From: Carex sylvatica | Lineage: Eukaryota > Streptophyta > Magnoliopsida > Poales > Cyperaceae | Direction: 5' to 3' | DNA: 64,000 nucleotides | Assembly: GCA_964058845.1 (NCBI GenBank) | Contig: CAXKVR010000932.1 | Location: forward strand, 30,496-94,495 | Shown here: piece by piece, positions 21,850-33,087 of the stretch | How positions within the stretch are numbered: position 1 is the first letter of the stretch | Layout of the letters: each line of letters starts with the position of its first letter | The notes under the pieces: model-generated | What the model was told of the DNA's origin: nothing | The model's input: only the letters and a program-made list of their open reading frames with translations | Databases searched by the model: none | Position numbers and translations under genes: made by a program

Positions 21850-22173
21850 CGGTTCAATATGGTAACGAGTTGTTATTACTTTGTACTACACCAACGGATC
21901 ATGAAACAGTCAGATGGTAACAGTAACCCCCTCAGTGCCATTGGCCAGTTAGCTGAACCGATGCTCAAGAGTCACTCAATACTAACTGTTCGTGAAATTT
22001 AACCGATGGCAAAGGAGGGGATCAAGAGGGGGTCCATCAATGCCATCGGTTTATTATCCATAACTGATGGTAGAAAGTTCAATGTAATTATAGCGCTGCC
22101 ACTTGTGATGTACACCATCTGTGCGGAAGCACATGTGATGGTAAAGGAGCGATAGAAAAAATATTTTTTGTAG
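21850..22173 (+). repeat. CACTA-like terminal fragment
   Basis: Ends in AAAAATATTTTTTGTAGTACTG at about 22155-22175, a diverged CACTACTACAAAAAA terminus. It is preceded by GATGGTA/ACCGATG-type subterminal units. The matching copy is 57010-57337. No internal gene and no second terminus were identified. The sequence right after it, TATAGGACCAAATGATCATG, also occurs upstream of BAHD1 at 9738. Confidence 0.5.
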
Positions 22174-22553
22174 TACTGTATAGGACCAAATGATCATGCT
22201 TATCTTTGACAGCTAATTATAGCTAATTATTGAAATCTAATAGCTAATTATTGAAATCTAATTTGTGAAAGTGAGAATAAAAACTTCACATAGCTAAATA
22301 ATTTGAAGGTCCTGAATTAAATACATGCGTATGAATTGGTGTAATTTCATATGATTGACCCACATAGTTCGAAAGTCCCCATCAATTACATATGCATATT
22401 AACTGGTGTGCTAATTAATTGCATGCATATATATATGCATGCATGCAGAGTGTCCTGAATTGAATTTATATATAGTTCAATTAATTGTTATGACTCATGT
22501 TTGTATATTATCATCCCTAATTACATGTATGTGTGTGTGTGTATATATATATA

Positions 22554-23188
22554 GAAACTGCCAACAGCAGTTTTGCCGGCAAGACTCCTACAATTTCATA
22601 ACTTGAAGGTTTTCGCTGTTTCCATTTGTACGTATTTTTTTTTACAAATGAAAACTTGGATTATAAAGAGTTGTCCAAACTTGACAAAGCTCACAATAGT
22701 ACAACATGAGGATTGTGTAAGTACATGTATATTTTTCCAACTTGTATAATATATAGCTTCAATTCTATGCATCAATTAATTAATTGCTGTAAGTTAAAGT
22801 AAATTAAGATCTACTTATCTATTGATTAATTATTAATTTGATGCAGTACTGTGAGGCAACACTACCACTTGAGGATAGAGCTGTACATTTTCTAGCAACA
22901 ATCCCAATGAGAGTTCAAGCATCTCCAAGAATAAATATGGAGGTGGTAGAGGTCAAGTACTGGAGATTTGATTCCATGGTGTGGTGAGTAATGCAACATC
23001 TGATGCTTGGTACAGGAGAATTGGAAAATTTTAGGAATTATCGTGTAATGAATGGTTATTACGATCATCCATATAAGACGCATGACGGAGGAAATGATAC
23101 TTATAGTGAGTGGAATTGGGGAGTTGTACAGTTCAAATGTGTAGGACTCGACACTGTACATGTAGAGGAGAGCTCGCTGTTATACTAG
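22554..23188 (+). pseudogene. F-box/LRR-like gene fragment, copy A
   Basis: Two exon-like blocks. Exon-like 22554-22716 reads LPTAVLPARLLQFHNLKVFA and then WIIKSCPNLTKLTIVQHEDC, the style of leucine-rich repeats in plant F-box/FBD proteins. It ends in a good donor (TGT|GTAAGT). After the acceptor GATGCAG at 22846, the frame continues YCEATLPLEDRAVHFLATIP and MEVVEVKYWRF, to a stop at about 22988. A later block (YRVMNGYYDHPYKTHDGG) is open but of unknown relation. No F-box or start was found, so this is a fragment. The partner copy at 57686-58322 has an extra stop. Family assignment is tentative. Confidence 0.4.
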
Positions 23189-23799
23189 GTAGCTAGCTAG
23201 ATATGTTCAGGATTTAATATATTTTGTATGGATTACACATGTTGCATGTACATGAATTTAATTTGTGCATGGATGTTGTATTTTGGGTATGCATGCATGA
23301 ATATATGTTGCATTCATGAACATTAAATATTTCCAACCTATATATATGTGTGTGTTCATGAATGTTATGTACAATTAATATTTTCTTGAAGTTTGGATGG
23401 GTACATATATATATAGATATATGTTCAAGTATTTTTGAAATTATAGCAATTAATGTTGAATGATGAATCTGAATTAATTACATGTATTTGTGCATGCAAT
23501 GTGTGTTATTATTGTTCTATTAATGATTACAATACAAAATATATTAATTAGAAGCAAGTTAATATTTAGTTAATTTTCTATTGAGTGAATTGGCATATCA
23601 TGTGCATGATATTAAATAATTATCTCATTATTAATTATAATTTCACCATATATTATATATCTCTGAATAAATTTAATAACACGATACACATAACCAGCAG
23701 TACTTGAATGAATGGAGAAGAAGTTTTTTACTTTTTGGTCAAGCTATATGTAGTTAATAATTGAATTAGCTCTAGGTACCAATAGCAAGTACATATTAC

Positions 23800-24108
23800 C
23801 TGTTAGAACATCCCCATCAGTTCAAAAAAACTACAAGGTTGGTATTGATCAAACTGTGCTGACGGTTTATCTACATCACGGATGGTAAATATCACCACAT
23901 CTACACCATCTGTTTAATAGCCCAACGGTTGGTTAAAAAATAACCAATGAAAAAGAGGGGGCCGTCAGTACCATCGATTTTTTAAATGGCAACCGATGGT
24001 AGAAAGGTCAACGTAATTACAGCGTTGCCACTCGTGACGAGCACCATCTATGCGGAAGCACATCCGAAGATAAAGATGTGATGAGAAAAATATTTTTTGT
24101 AGTAGTGG
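23800..24108 (+). repeat. CACTA-like terminal fragment
   Basis: Ends ATATTTTTTGTAGTAGTG at 24108, the inverted form of CACTACTACAAAAAA. Units such as CCGTCAGTACCATCGATTTT and ACCGATGGTAGAAAG lie inside. The matching copy is 58920-59258. Confidence 0.55.
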
Positions 24109-25435
24109 AATAAGATGCTAGTACTTAGAAATACATTAGCTAATTTTATTGAATTCATGCAAAAAAATTCAGTCATGCAAAAGGCAGGTAGACTTCATTT
24201 TTATTTTTTGGATTGAGTTTTTGTCCAAAGGACTTTGGACAAAGCCTCATTCAAAGTTAAGTTTAAACATGTGATTTGTATTGAGATTCGTGAAAACATA
24301 TTTAAAACTTAATAAATTTAAATGGTTCCTAGTATCTAAATATTTTTATGAATTTTGATGCAAATTGGACAGTTTAGGTTTGGCTTTGGATGAGACTTTG
24401 TCCAAAGTCATTTGTACAAAATCCCTATTTTTTTTTTTTTCTCAAAAATAATGTGGTGGAGCGCACATGAACAATCTCACGCTCTATGAATAATATATGG
24501 ATCGCAGCTAGGGGAAAATGCATGCAAGGTAACGCCAGCAAGCGCACCATCGGGTAGTTGATATATGGATACCTTTTCATTTTGTTTTCTTATTATAACA
24601 ATTGTGAGTAGATACTTAAAGATTGTGACTCCGATATACGACCTAATTTTTTTTATACAATATTACAACTTTGTGGTCTCGGTGGCAGCTGTCGAATTTT
24701 TCTATTGCTGGTTAGCATATATGGAAATAAAACATGTAGAACATTAAGGGTATATTTATTTTTGTTTGAATTAAAGATATGTTCTTAATTGATCTGTACT
24801 TAATTTCTTCTCAAAATTGAATTAGTTCAGAGCTAACGAAATAGCATACATTTTTCTTCTTATAATTTTTTCATTAGCTTTTTTTTATTTTTTATTATTC
24901 TTTTTTGGGTTATGGTTGTTCAAATATGGATCTTAGAATATCTCCCTGGACTTGACACTGTTGTTGGCATTAGTTTGGCTTTCATTTTTTGGTTTGATAA
25001 TTTTATGGTGTTGCGTTGGCATCAGAAAAACGGAGGAAGAATAAGATAACTGACAATAAAGTATATATCTAAAGACCCACTTCATGAACAATTATTACAT
25101 GATTTGACATGTATATAAGTTCGTAATCTAACTTGTAAAAACCAAAAATAACACCACAAAAATTATGTTTAAGCTCTTTAATATTCTATATATTAATTAG
25201 ATCTAATACACATGCACATACTAATAGCTCACTTCATATATATAACAAAACATGTACAATATATATTATCTCAACAACATTAATTGGAATAACACAAGTA
25301 CCACCGAGAAAGCATTGCAAATCAAATATATAAAAAAAAAAAAGAAGACAAAAAGCCAACAAAATAGCAAGCAATAATTCATATTAATTGACACTTAATT
25401 CCATTACCTCGATTTATTTAATATTTCACTACTCA
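24109..25435. other. BAHD2 3' flank and copy A spacer
   Basis: No gene. 24420-24530 (GTGGTGGAGCGCACATGAAC) is a diverged member of a module also seen near 29870, 30215, 37810 and 59600, around BAHD copies. 25130-25430 is shared with the 3' flanks of BAHD3 (31560-31850) and BAHD5 (60290-60580) and should contain the BAHD2 3' untranslated region. Confidence 0.5.
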
Positions 25436-26895
25436 TCACAAATGGGAACGTCTAAACAACAGCTCCTCGTGGAACACCTTATTGAATCGTTGCATGATTG
25501 AAGAATCAAGCGCAGGAACAACTTTTATACAACCATCTTTTCCCAGTTCATCTACTATGTAGATGATTCTATTTTCTGTATATCGTTCCCATGTATAAAG
25601 TTGCGGAGCACCCCATCCGAAATCTAAATCACATAATCTCAATCCAAGAATGGTTCGAATACGAAGATCACATTCTGAAACTTCTCTCACTCTGACTGTC
25701 TTGTTGCAATTCACTTCCAAGTAATCAATAAATGATCTGATGTACTCCTCAGTGAGTCCATCAACAGCAGCTTTCACGGTTGCTGCCAAATCACCAATTG
25801 GATTTGATGTAATATTTGACACTTCGGATGACGCAGAGATCCGCATCCCAGCATTACCACAATATGCTGTGAGCGGGGGACTTAGGCGGCTGCGCAAGTC
25901 AGCAGCAAAAGAGAGACGTGATTTACTGTCGGGAGGTAGTCCTTTGGCAATGCAATAGCACTTCCAGACCAGTGCAGAAACCGCAGAGAAGGTCGAAACA
26001 GTAGTGGTAGCCGTGTGATTGCAACCCTCGCTGCATCGGTTTTTGAGGTGCCTAATTTGTTCTTTTGAGAGCCTCAACACACTTAAAACACAAGAATCTG
26101 GATGATCAGCTCTTTTTATTTGTTCATCAGTTGTGTACTCCGGGAAATCAAAGCTGATTTTTGGTGGAGACCGAGCTCGAAGTGGTGTGTTGTCAAAGGA
26201 GGGTGGGACGACTCTTTTTAGGTCTCCTCGTGCTATTGTACTCCATGTTTGGTAAAAATGGGAAGAACTTCGACCGTCCATTATAATGTGCGTAATGGAA
26301 ATACCTAGTACCACGCTACCACATTTTAGATAGGTTACCTGCCGAGCAAGGAGCATGCATGTGGTTGGTTAAATAACTAAAATTCTTTCTCATGCATTAA
26401 TCAAAATTAATTAATATTTGTGATCAAATTAACACTAGCTGGAATGTTGTGAAATTAAGGCTTAATTATAATATTATCTTAAGATTAAGTATAAACCTGC
26501 AGCATTACGAGGCACGACGGATGTTCCTCTTTAGGAATAAAAAGATCTATGAGCTCTGGCGACATCGGCTCGAATTGGATGCTATCAGCGGTGTGGTCCA
26601 ACTGGGCTACCACAAAGGGTATTCCCTCAGCATTGCAAACTACCTGGTGACGATCATCATGGCCGAGAACCCAGCGGCCAGCGAGAGGGTAGAATAGCAC
26701 TAGTGCTTTGGCGAGAGCCGACTTCAAGAGCTCAGCAGAGAAGAAATCATTGGCACCAGTGGTGTTTTTGTATAGATATAAGGTGCAGTTGAGCTTGTTG
26801 CTCGTAAAAATGAGGTCTAGATTCGACAGCACTGGCATCTCACTCGGGGTGTTTTCTGATGGAACCACCAAGCTTGACTCTAATATTTCCACCAT
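25436..26895 (-). CDS. BAHD2: HCT-like BAHD acyltransferase, intact
   Basis: Cytosolic acyl-CoA-dependent acyltransferase of the HCT-like group. Exon 1 is 26895-26497 (133 codons, MVEILESSLVVPSENTP); the frame upstream of this ATG has no other ATG. The donor is GCAG|GTTTAT, the acceptor GGCAG|GTAACC at 26339/26338, and the phase-0 intron is 158 bp. Exon 2 is 26338-25436, total 433 residues. Both catalytic hallmarks are present: HIIMDG (His150, Asp154) and DFGWG from residue 372. There are no stops or frameshifts. It is nearly identical to BAHD5 except in one tract, and closely related to BAHD3. The SITHIIMDG and CNAEG stretches fit the hydroxycinnamoyl-transferase clade, but substrate cannot be assigned. 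The upstream region carries a duplicated TATA-containing unit (27207-27281). Confidence 0.93.
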
Positions 26896-27206
26896 CCTTG
26901 GTTCTGTTACTCCATTTTGCCTTTGCTTGGTTGCTAATTTCAGATTGATTTGTTTTGATATGTGTGAGAGTCCCCATTTATTGGCTGTGGAGAGTGGATG
27001 CAATCTAATTTTAATTTCGTATCGATTGTCTCTTACTTTAGTCCAATAATAATGTATTGAGATTCGATAATTAAAAATACAATGGAAAGAGATATCATTT
27101 CATTTCTCAATAAATAAAAAAAGCACAATGAGTATTAATTCAAACAGTACTATTCTATTACCCTTCCAAGTTCCAAACTTCCAATTATTAGTATCCCTAC
27201 TGTTAC

Positions 27207-27281
27207 CTACTGTACCCTAAACGGCTAACAACTCCTATATACTACTGTACCCTAAACGGCTAACAACTCCTATATATAAAA
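27207..27281 (-). promoter_or_regulatory. Duplicated TATA-containing promoter unit of BAHD2
   Basis: A unit of about 34 bp around CTGTACCCTAAACGGCTAAC and AACTCCTATATA (plus strand) occurs twice in tandem. On the minus strand each copy offers TATATAGGAGTTG, and the distal copy reads CTTTTATATATAGG. BAHD3 has one related unit (36460-36485). The TATA box lies about 375 bp from the ATG, implying a long leader or an unseen closer start site. BAHD5 lacks this whole region. Confidence 0.45.
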
Positions 27282-27539
27282 GAACTACAAAACAATATGA
27301 TCACTTTCTATATTACAATTCATCATCAATCATTACATATAGAAGATTGTCTATATATGGATGGCATTAGTTAATTAGTTCATTATTGCCCACGACAGCA
27401 AATGAGGAATTAAATTCTTCAAGAGAATATTACTCACTTGGAAAATCGAAAATGAAGACAGTGAATTCATCTCAAGAGAGACTATCTTAAATTCAGAGGT
27501 CGTGTTTTGTGATGGCCCCTTCAAGATTGTCAACCGTAT

Positions 27540-30500
27540 CGTTATAATGCTCATAAGGTTCATGAGCAGCTAAAAAAATCATAGTAAATAACAAAAATAA
27601 ATTACTAACAATCTGACCTAATAAATATTTTATTATAGCGTGGAGGCTGAATTTTATAAAAATTAATATTCATCAAGATACATTTAAATTGAATCATAAT
27701 TATGGCTATAATTAAAATACTTCATGAATAGAGGAATAAATTACAAAATTTTATTAAAAACATCAGAAATTGTAAATTAAATTTACAATTAATCAAATAT
27801 TTTAATTTTTCAATTACGTCAGATGATACGTATTAATTAATCAAATATTAATAAGAACATCAAATTTAATAATATTAAAAAATATAGATTTCTACGCATT
27901 TCAACTGAATTATCATTTTATTATAATTATTGAGAGTAATAATAAGGAAAAATGTGATCCAGCTCCATTTGCGTTTTCAAAATAACTTAGTTCATGTATT
28001 GTGCCTTCTCCTTAGGCTTCCTTTATCTTTGATCTCACTTAATCATGCCGAATAGAAACTCCTTAAGACTGGATTAAAACATCACCTTAAATTATATTGT
28101 TAAGTCAAGTCAGATCCTTAGCAAATTGGTCTTCTTTAATTAGAGCTCCGTAGACCTTTTTTACGGACATTAAAACCCATGCATGTAAGGTAAGCTCCAT
28201 ATATATATAGAGCTTCTTTATATTTTTTTTATTTTTTTGTACTCTTAGTCCAGCACCTGATTTTTTCATTATTATCCAAAATTAAATAAAAAATAGTAAT
28301 CCATAATTTTTCAAGAACTATAAAAATGCCCAAACCGCCAGAGGTTTTCTGACAGTCCACTTTTTTCAGAACTGCCACGAAACCTGGCGGTTGACTTATT
28401 TTCTGGACTGCCAGATTTTCTAGGGGTTCTTTGTTTTTTCATGCATCATGTGCTTGTATCGGTAACAGTCGGAACCATTTCCTACATTTATTCGGATTAT
28501 CAATTCTAAGTTCCACTTATCTGGGTCATAACCAGTTTATACGTAAACCCATGTCTTCGAGTCCCAAATTGTGGTTTCATCATTAACCAAGAATAAATAT
28601 GCTAGATCTTTGATGTAATTTTCCCCTTGTGCATCTGTCTTAAACTTCCCTTTACAGTGTAGGAAATGAACATTTTTGGCCAACAAACTACATTTTGGTA
28701 AATGGTAAACATCTGTAAGTGATCTACTAATCACAAAATTAAGTTACTAATTTAAATAATAAATAAAATAAAAAAATTTAAATAAAAAAATACCAAAATA
28801 TCGCCTCAGAAATCACATCTTCTCTTCCTCTTTCTCTTCTATTGGATCTAAGTGAATTGTGAGTAGGAAAATAGAGAAACAAAGCTTATATAGCATGTTT
28901 TCATGAAAGATAAAAACCAAGAGGCGTTATGTGAAATCGAGTTTGGTTTTGGGTTACAAATGTACTCCTAATCGGTGGAGAGGAAAGCTGGTTTGGACAA
29001 CAAAATTCATAGTGGTGTTGGGACATGTGTGGAAGTGAAAATAGAGAAATGAGGTATGGTTTAGAGATTCGATTATGTCTCCGGTACTACTTGCATCTAA
29101 CATTATTGAGGAAATGAGATGCTATGGTTTCAGTTTTGTAGGAGAGTTAGTGCAACATATCATAGATTTATGTTGGGTACATAAAGGACGAGAGAGTAGT
29201 ATATATTTGTGTATATTTAAGTAGGATTGTGATGTAAAAATATTTATATAATTCATACTTTGTAGTCACTACCAAGCATTCAAAATAAAAAAATAAAAAA
29301 ACAAAATCGATTGTACCGATTCTAATGTGCACTTTACCAGCGCTTTCCTACTTGTGTGAGATTGTGGATGCTATTCTAAGCCTGGTAATATTGATCTGTA
29401 AAATTTCCATGTTTTGTAATATTCCCTTATCAGAGGGGTAAATTTGTAAAATGGAGAAGTTTTGAAACCCATTATTTTGCTAATTTAATTAGTTGTTTAT
29501 TGTTGGCGTACGTTGTAATTGTAAAAACCAGTTGGTTCTTAGTTTGTACAAATTGATTTTCCATTACGTTGGTATATATATCTTCATTTTTATTGTCATT
29601 AGATAATATTTTATGTTGCATTTTTTTTTGTTCAAATTTTAATTATTTTTAATTTGTTGGAGAGAATAAGTATTGTAAATGATAATAAAAATATAGGAAA
29701 GAAAGGTTTTTAAGACTATATGTACAATAACATATATTTTATTCATAAAGAAAGTATGCTTCATCATATCATCTTTTAGTGAACAAGTGCTTCTTACCAT
29801 CTTTTAAAGTTTTAATTCCAGGATAAGGACTGACAACACCCAGAAATGTAGACAAAAGCCACGCGGTGGGGCCCACGTGAACTACTCTCACGTTCGTTGA
29901 AGAATATATAATTTGGATTGTTTGACCAAACAAGCTGCTAGTGGCATATGGTTGGCAAAAACGGAAATATATCTACTGAACTTGTTATTCTTCGATCACA
30001 GTCATTGATCTTCGTCGAGGTTTGCGCAGGATGTATATATAATCACTTTCCCCATGTTGTATTCTGAATAATATATCCTTAGTTAGGAGCATTTTTTGGT
30101 AAAACAGACAAACTTAAACTGAATCTTTTTATTATAATGGTGAAGAAATAATAATCCAACATGCCATCCCGCTTCATATATTTTTTTCAAAATCCACGTA
30201 AGAAGTGGACAAAAATCACGTGGTGGGGCCCACATAAAAAACTATCACGGAACATGCAACTACTGGAAAATATATGCTTGGTTGATATATAATATTACAA
30301 CTTTTGGTTTGATATTATGGTGTTGACGTTGGCATCATAAAAGAGATGGAAGAACAAGATAAGTGACTGCCGACAGTCTTTAAAGTCGATGCACTATATT
30401 AATCTCTGTATTTGACACGGGCAATAATTGCTTTCTTTTAGGATAAGGTGGCAAGTAAGATGACACGGACAATAATTGCTTTTTTTTTTTAAAATAAGGT

Positions 30501-30779
30501 GGTAAGTTATCATCTTACAGATTTTCATTGATAAAAAAATTATTTACTGTGGTCATAAAAAGACCAGAAAAAAATAAAAACTATTTACATAGAACTCATG
30601 CCCTAATTAAACAGAATATAAAAAAATAGCTCTCTCGCTTAACCGATGTTTTATATCTCGTACAATCTCATCCGAGAGTACGCGAATTGATTTTGTCTTA
30701 TGGGAGAAAATTCTGTTGTTTCGCTCTCGTCAGATCCACTACAAAGTCGCTGCCCAAATGACGTCTTTTACTCTTTTTT
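27540..30779. other. Spacer upstream of BAHD2
   Basis: No gene was recognised. 27540-27880 and 28670-28865 match copy B. A small inverted repeat AACCGCCAGAGG / CCTGGCGGTT lies at 28334-28395. At 29865-29990 and 30210-30340 are modules (GTGGGGCCCACGTGAAC, TTGAAGAATATATAA) that recur near other BAHD copies. CACGTGG-containing ATCACGTGGTGGGG at about 30208 includes a G-box-like core. Confidence 0.45.
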
Positions 30780-31495
30780 GCGCCTTGTCTAGGGATCAGG
30801 ATTGTGATATCCAAAAAGCCACATCTGAATCAATGAGGTCCCCGAGTTGCACGCATTGTGGTCAACCACAAAGCCGATGAATACGTGCAATATCAGAATA
30901 TGTGAACGCTCGTCTCCATACTCTCTTCCCCACACAGAACACACCCTTGAATTGCTTGACAACCTCTTTTCATGAGGATGTCTCATGTCAAAATTTTGTT
31001 TTGTAACAAGACCCAGATAAAAACCTTTACCTTGGGAGGTATTCAAAACTTCCATAGCCTACAATAATAAGGACATTTGACTCCTTTGTGATGCATGACG
31101 TCCCTGTATGCCGAGGCCGTAGGAAACATAAGATTTGCTTCCCATCTCCACTGTGTCTGACCCGTGTCCACTTGAACTACTGTGGTCACCTGAAAAAGGG
31201 AGGTCAGAGATGCCAGCTCCTTTATGAAGAAATAATGATCCACACTTCGGTCTTATTGCGAAACCTCCTCTATGTCATATTAGAGTCTGAGTGCATGTGC
31301 CCAGTTACTTGTGTTCTTAATTTAATTGTCTGTAATATCCAGATCCACTTGGTTAGTAATGCCCTATTTTATGTTTGCAGGTTTATTATCCTGAGGCTGC
31401 AATTCAGTTTCAGAGCACATGTTCTATCCCAGTTCACCAAGCAATTGGTTTCCTTACACGGGTCATGACCTTTCAATAGGAAACTTCTGCAAATC
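30780..31495 (-). pseudogene. LINE (L1-type) ORF2 C-terminus remnant
   Basis: The minus-strand translation across frames gives the end of a plant LINE reverse-transcriptase protein. IDRICRSFLLKGHD and CLVNWDRTC (about 31480-31400) are followed by the zinc-binding region: SAYRDVMHHKG, then KVFIWVLLQNKIL and CVLCGEE. Frameshifts and stops separate the blocks. The polymerase core (FADD-type motif) and endonuclease are absent. It lies 0.4 kb downstream of the BAHD3 stop, outside the duplicated segments. Confidence 0.75.
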
Positions 31496-32740
31496 CTGTC
31501 GATATGCTTGATGCGAACAATAATTGTTACATGGCTGGACATATATATAAACTCGTGATCTAATTAATTTGTAAGAACCAACGACAACACCATAAAATTA
31601 TGTTAGAGCTCTTTAATATTCTCTATATTAGGCCCAATACATACATATACTAATAGCTCACTTCATATAACAAAATACACAAAACACAAATATATTATCA
31701 GTTTATCACAAAACAAAATAATTTGAATAATACACTAGTACCACGGAGAAACAATGCCAATCAGATACACAAGTACCACGGAAAACAATACAACGGAGAA
31801 GCAAGCAATAATTCTTATTAATTGACACTTAGTTTCATCAGCATTTTTCAAATATTTCACCACTCATCACAAGAGGGAACGTCCAATTCCAACAGCTCCT
31901 CGTAGAACTCCTTCTTGAATCGTTGCATGGTTGAAGAATCAAGCGCAGGAACAACTTTTATACAACCATCCTTTCCCGGTTCATTGATTATGTAGATAAC
32001 ATTACTTACTGTACATCGTTCCCACGAATACAGTTGCGGTAAACCCCATCCAAAATCTATCTCACATATTTCCTTTGTAATGGTTCGAACAACAAGATCA
32101 GATTCAGAAGTTCCCCTCACTGAGAATTTCTTGCTCGAATTCACCTCCACAAAATCAATGAAAGATCTGATGTACTCATCAGTGAGCCCATCGATGACAG
32201 CTTTCACGGTTCTAGCCACATCACCCATTGGATTCGATATAATCTTTGACACTTCTGATACCGCACAGATCCGCATTGCAGCATTTCCAAAATATGCTGT
32301 GAGCGGTGGACTTAGGCGGCTGCGTATGTCAGCAGGAAAATAGAGACGCGATTGATTGTCGGGAAGGAATCCTTTGGCAATGCAATAGCACTTCCAAACC
32401 AGTGCAGAAACCGCACAGAAGGTTGAAACACTGGTGTCCTTGTGACCCTTGCTGCATCGATTTTTGAGGTGCCCAATTTGTTCCTTTGAGAGCCTCAACA
32501 CACTTAAAATACAAGAATCAGGACGATCATTTCTTTTTATTTGTTGATCAGTTGTGTACTCAGAGAAATCGAAGCTGATTTTTGGTGGAGACCGAGCCCG
32601 AAGTGGGGTGTTGTCGAAGGAGGGTGGAACGATGCTTTTTAGGTCTCCTTGGGCAATTCTACTCCAAGTTTGGTAAAAATCAGCAGAGCTCTGACCATCC
32701 ATTATAATGTGATTAAGGGAAATACCTAGTACCACGCTAC

Positions 32741-33087
32741 TGTTGGAAATTTCTGAAGGATACAACAATAGAGAGAACAAATTTGCTGCTGAAATTTAAC
32801 TTCTATTGCTTCCTTAATTCGGATACAAAGTACATCTCAATTTATAGCTAAACATTAATCTAAATCTAGAACATCTAAATTTAGCACCCCACTACCTATC
32901 CTCCTATTACAAGCAATCCCCAAAATAGAATTATTCCCCATGTATCCTGCTATTACAAACAAAACCTACATGACTAATTATAGAACCCACTAACTCAACT
33001 ACATGCCTAAAAATACATCACAACACGTTGCATCCAGATCTCTAAATCTGAAATATTCGGATTCTAATTTTGTATCAATATTCAACA
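32741..33087 (-). repeat. 3' LTR of the BAHD3 Copia element
   Basis: 347 bp, TGTTGGAAATTTCTGAAGG ... ATATTCAACA on the plus strand. It matches the other LTR except C at 32789 versus T at 35326. The stop codon of the polyprotein lies just inside it. Confidence 0.95.

Larger units (their letters stand above)
17550..28865 (+). repeat. Segmental duplication copy A (about 11.3 kb)
   Basis: Collinear with 52151-63472 in the same orientation. Both start at CTGTCATGTATGATA and end near CTCTTCTATTGGAT..GAATTGTGAGTA. They share an LTR, a GRF zinc-finger pseudogene, an F-box/LRR-like pseudogene, two CACTA-like fragments and a BAHD gene. Relative to copy B, this copy lacks about 0.6 kb (B 54470-55095), keeps 389 bp at 27150-27538 that B lacks, and diverges between 27880 and 28660. 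Confidence 0.9.

Noticed and set aside
26896..27003. In-frame 36-residue N-terminal extension of BAHD2 (and of BAHD5 at 62041-62148)
   Set aside because: The extension begins with TTG, not ATG, and BAHD1, 3 and 4 start at the later position.
28334..28395. Small hairpin CCGCCAGAGG / CCTGGCGG as a possible microRNA precursor
   Set aside because: The stem is short and interrupted; nothing shows processing.
31088..31468. 126-codon plus-strand frame
   Set aside because: Antisense shadow of the LINE ORF2 remnant on the minus strand.
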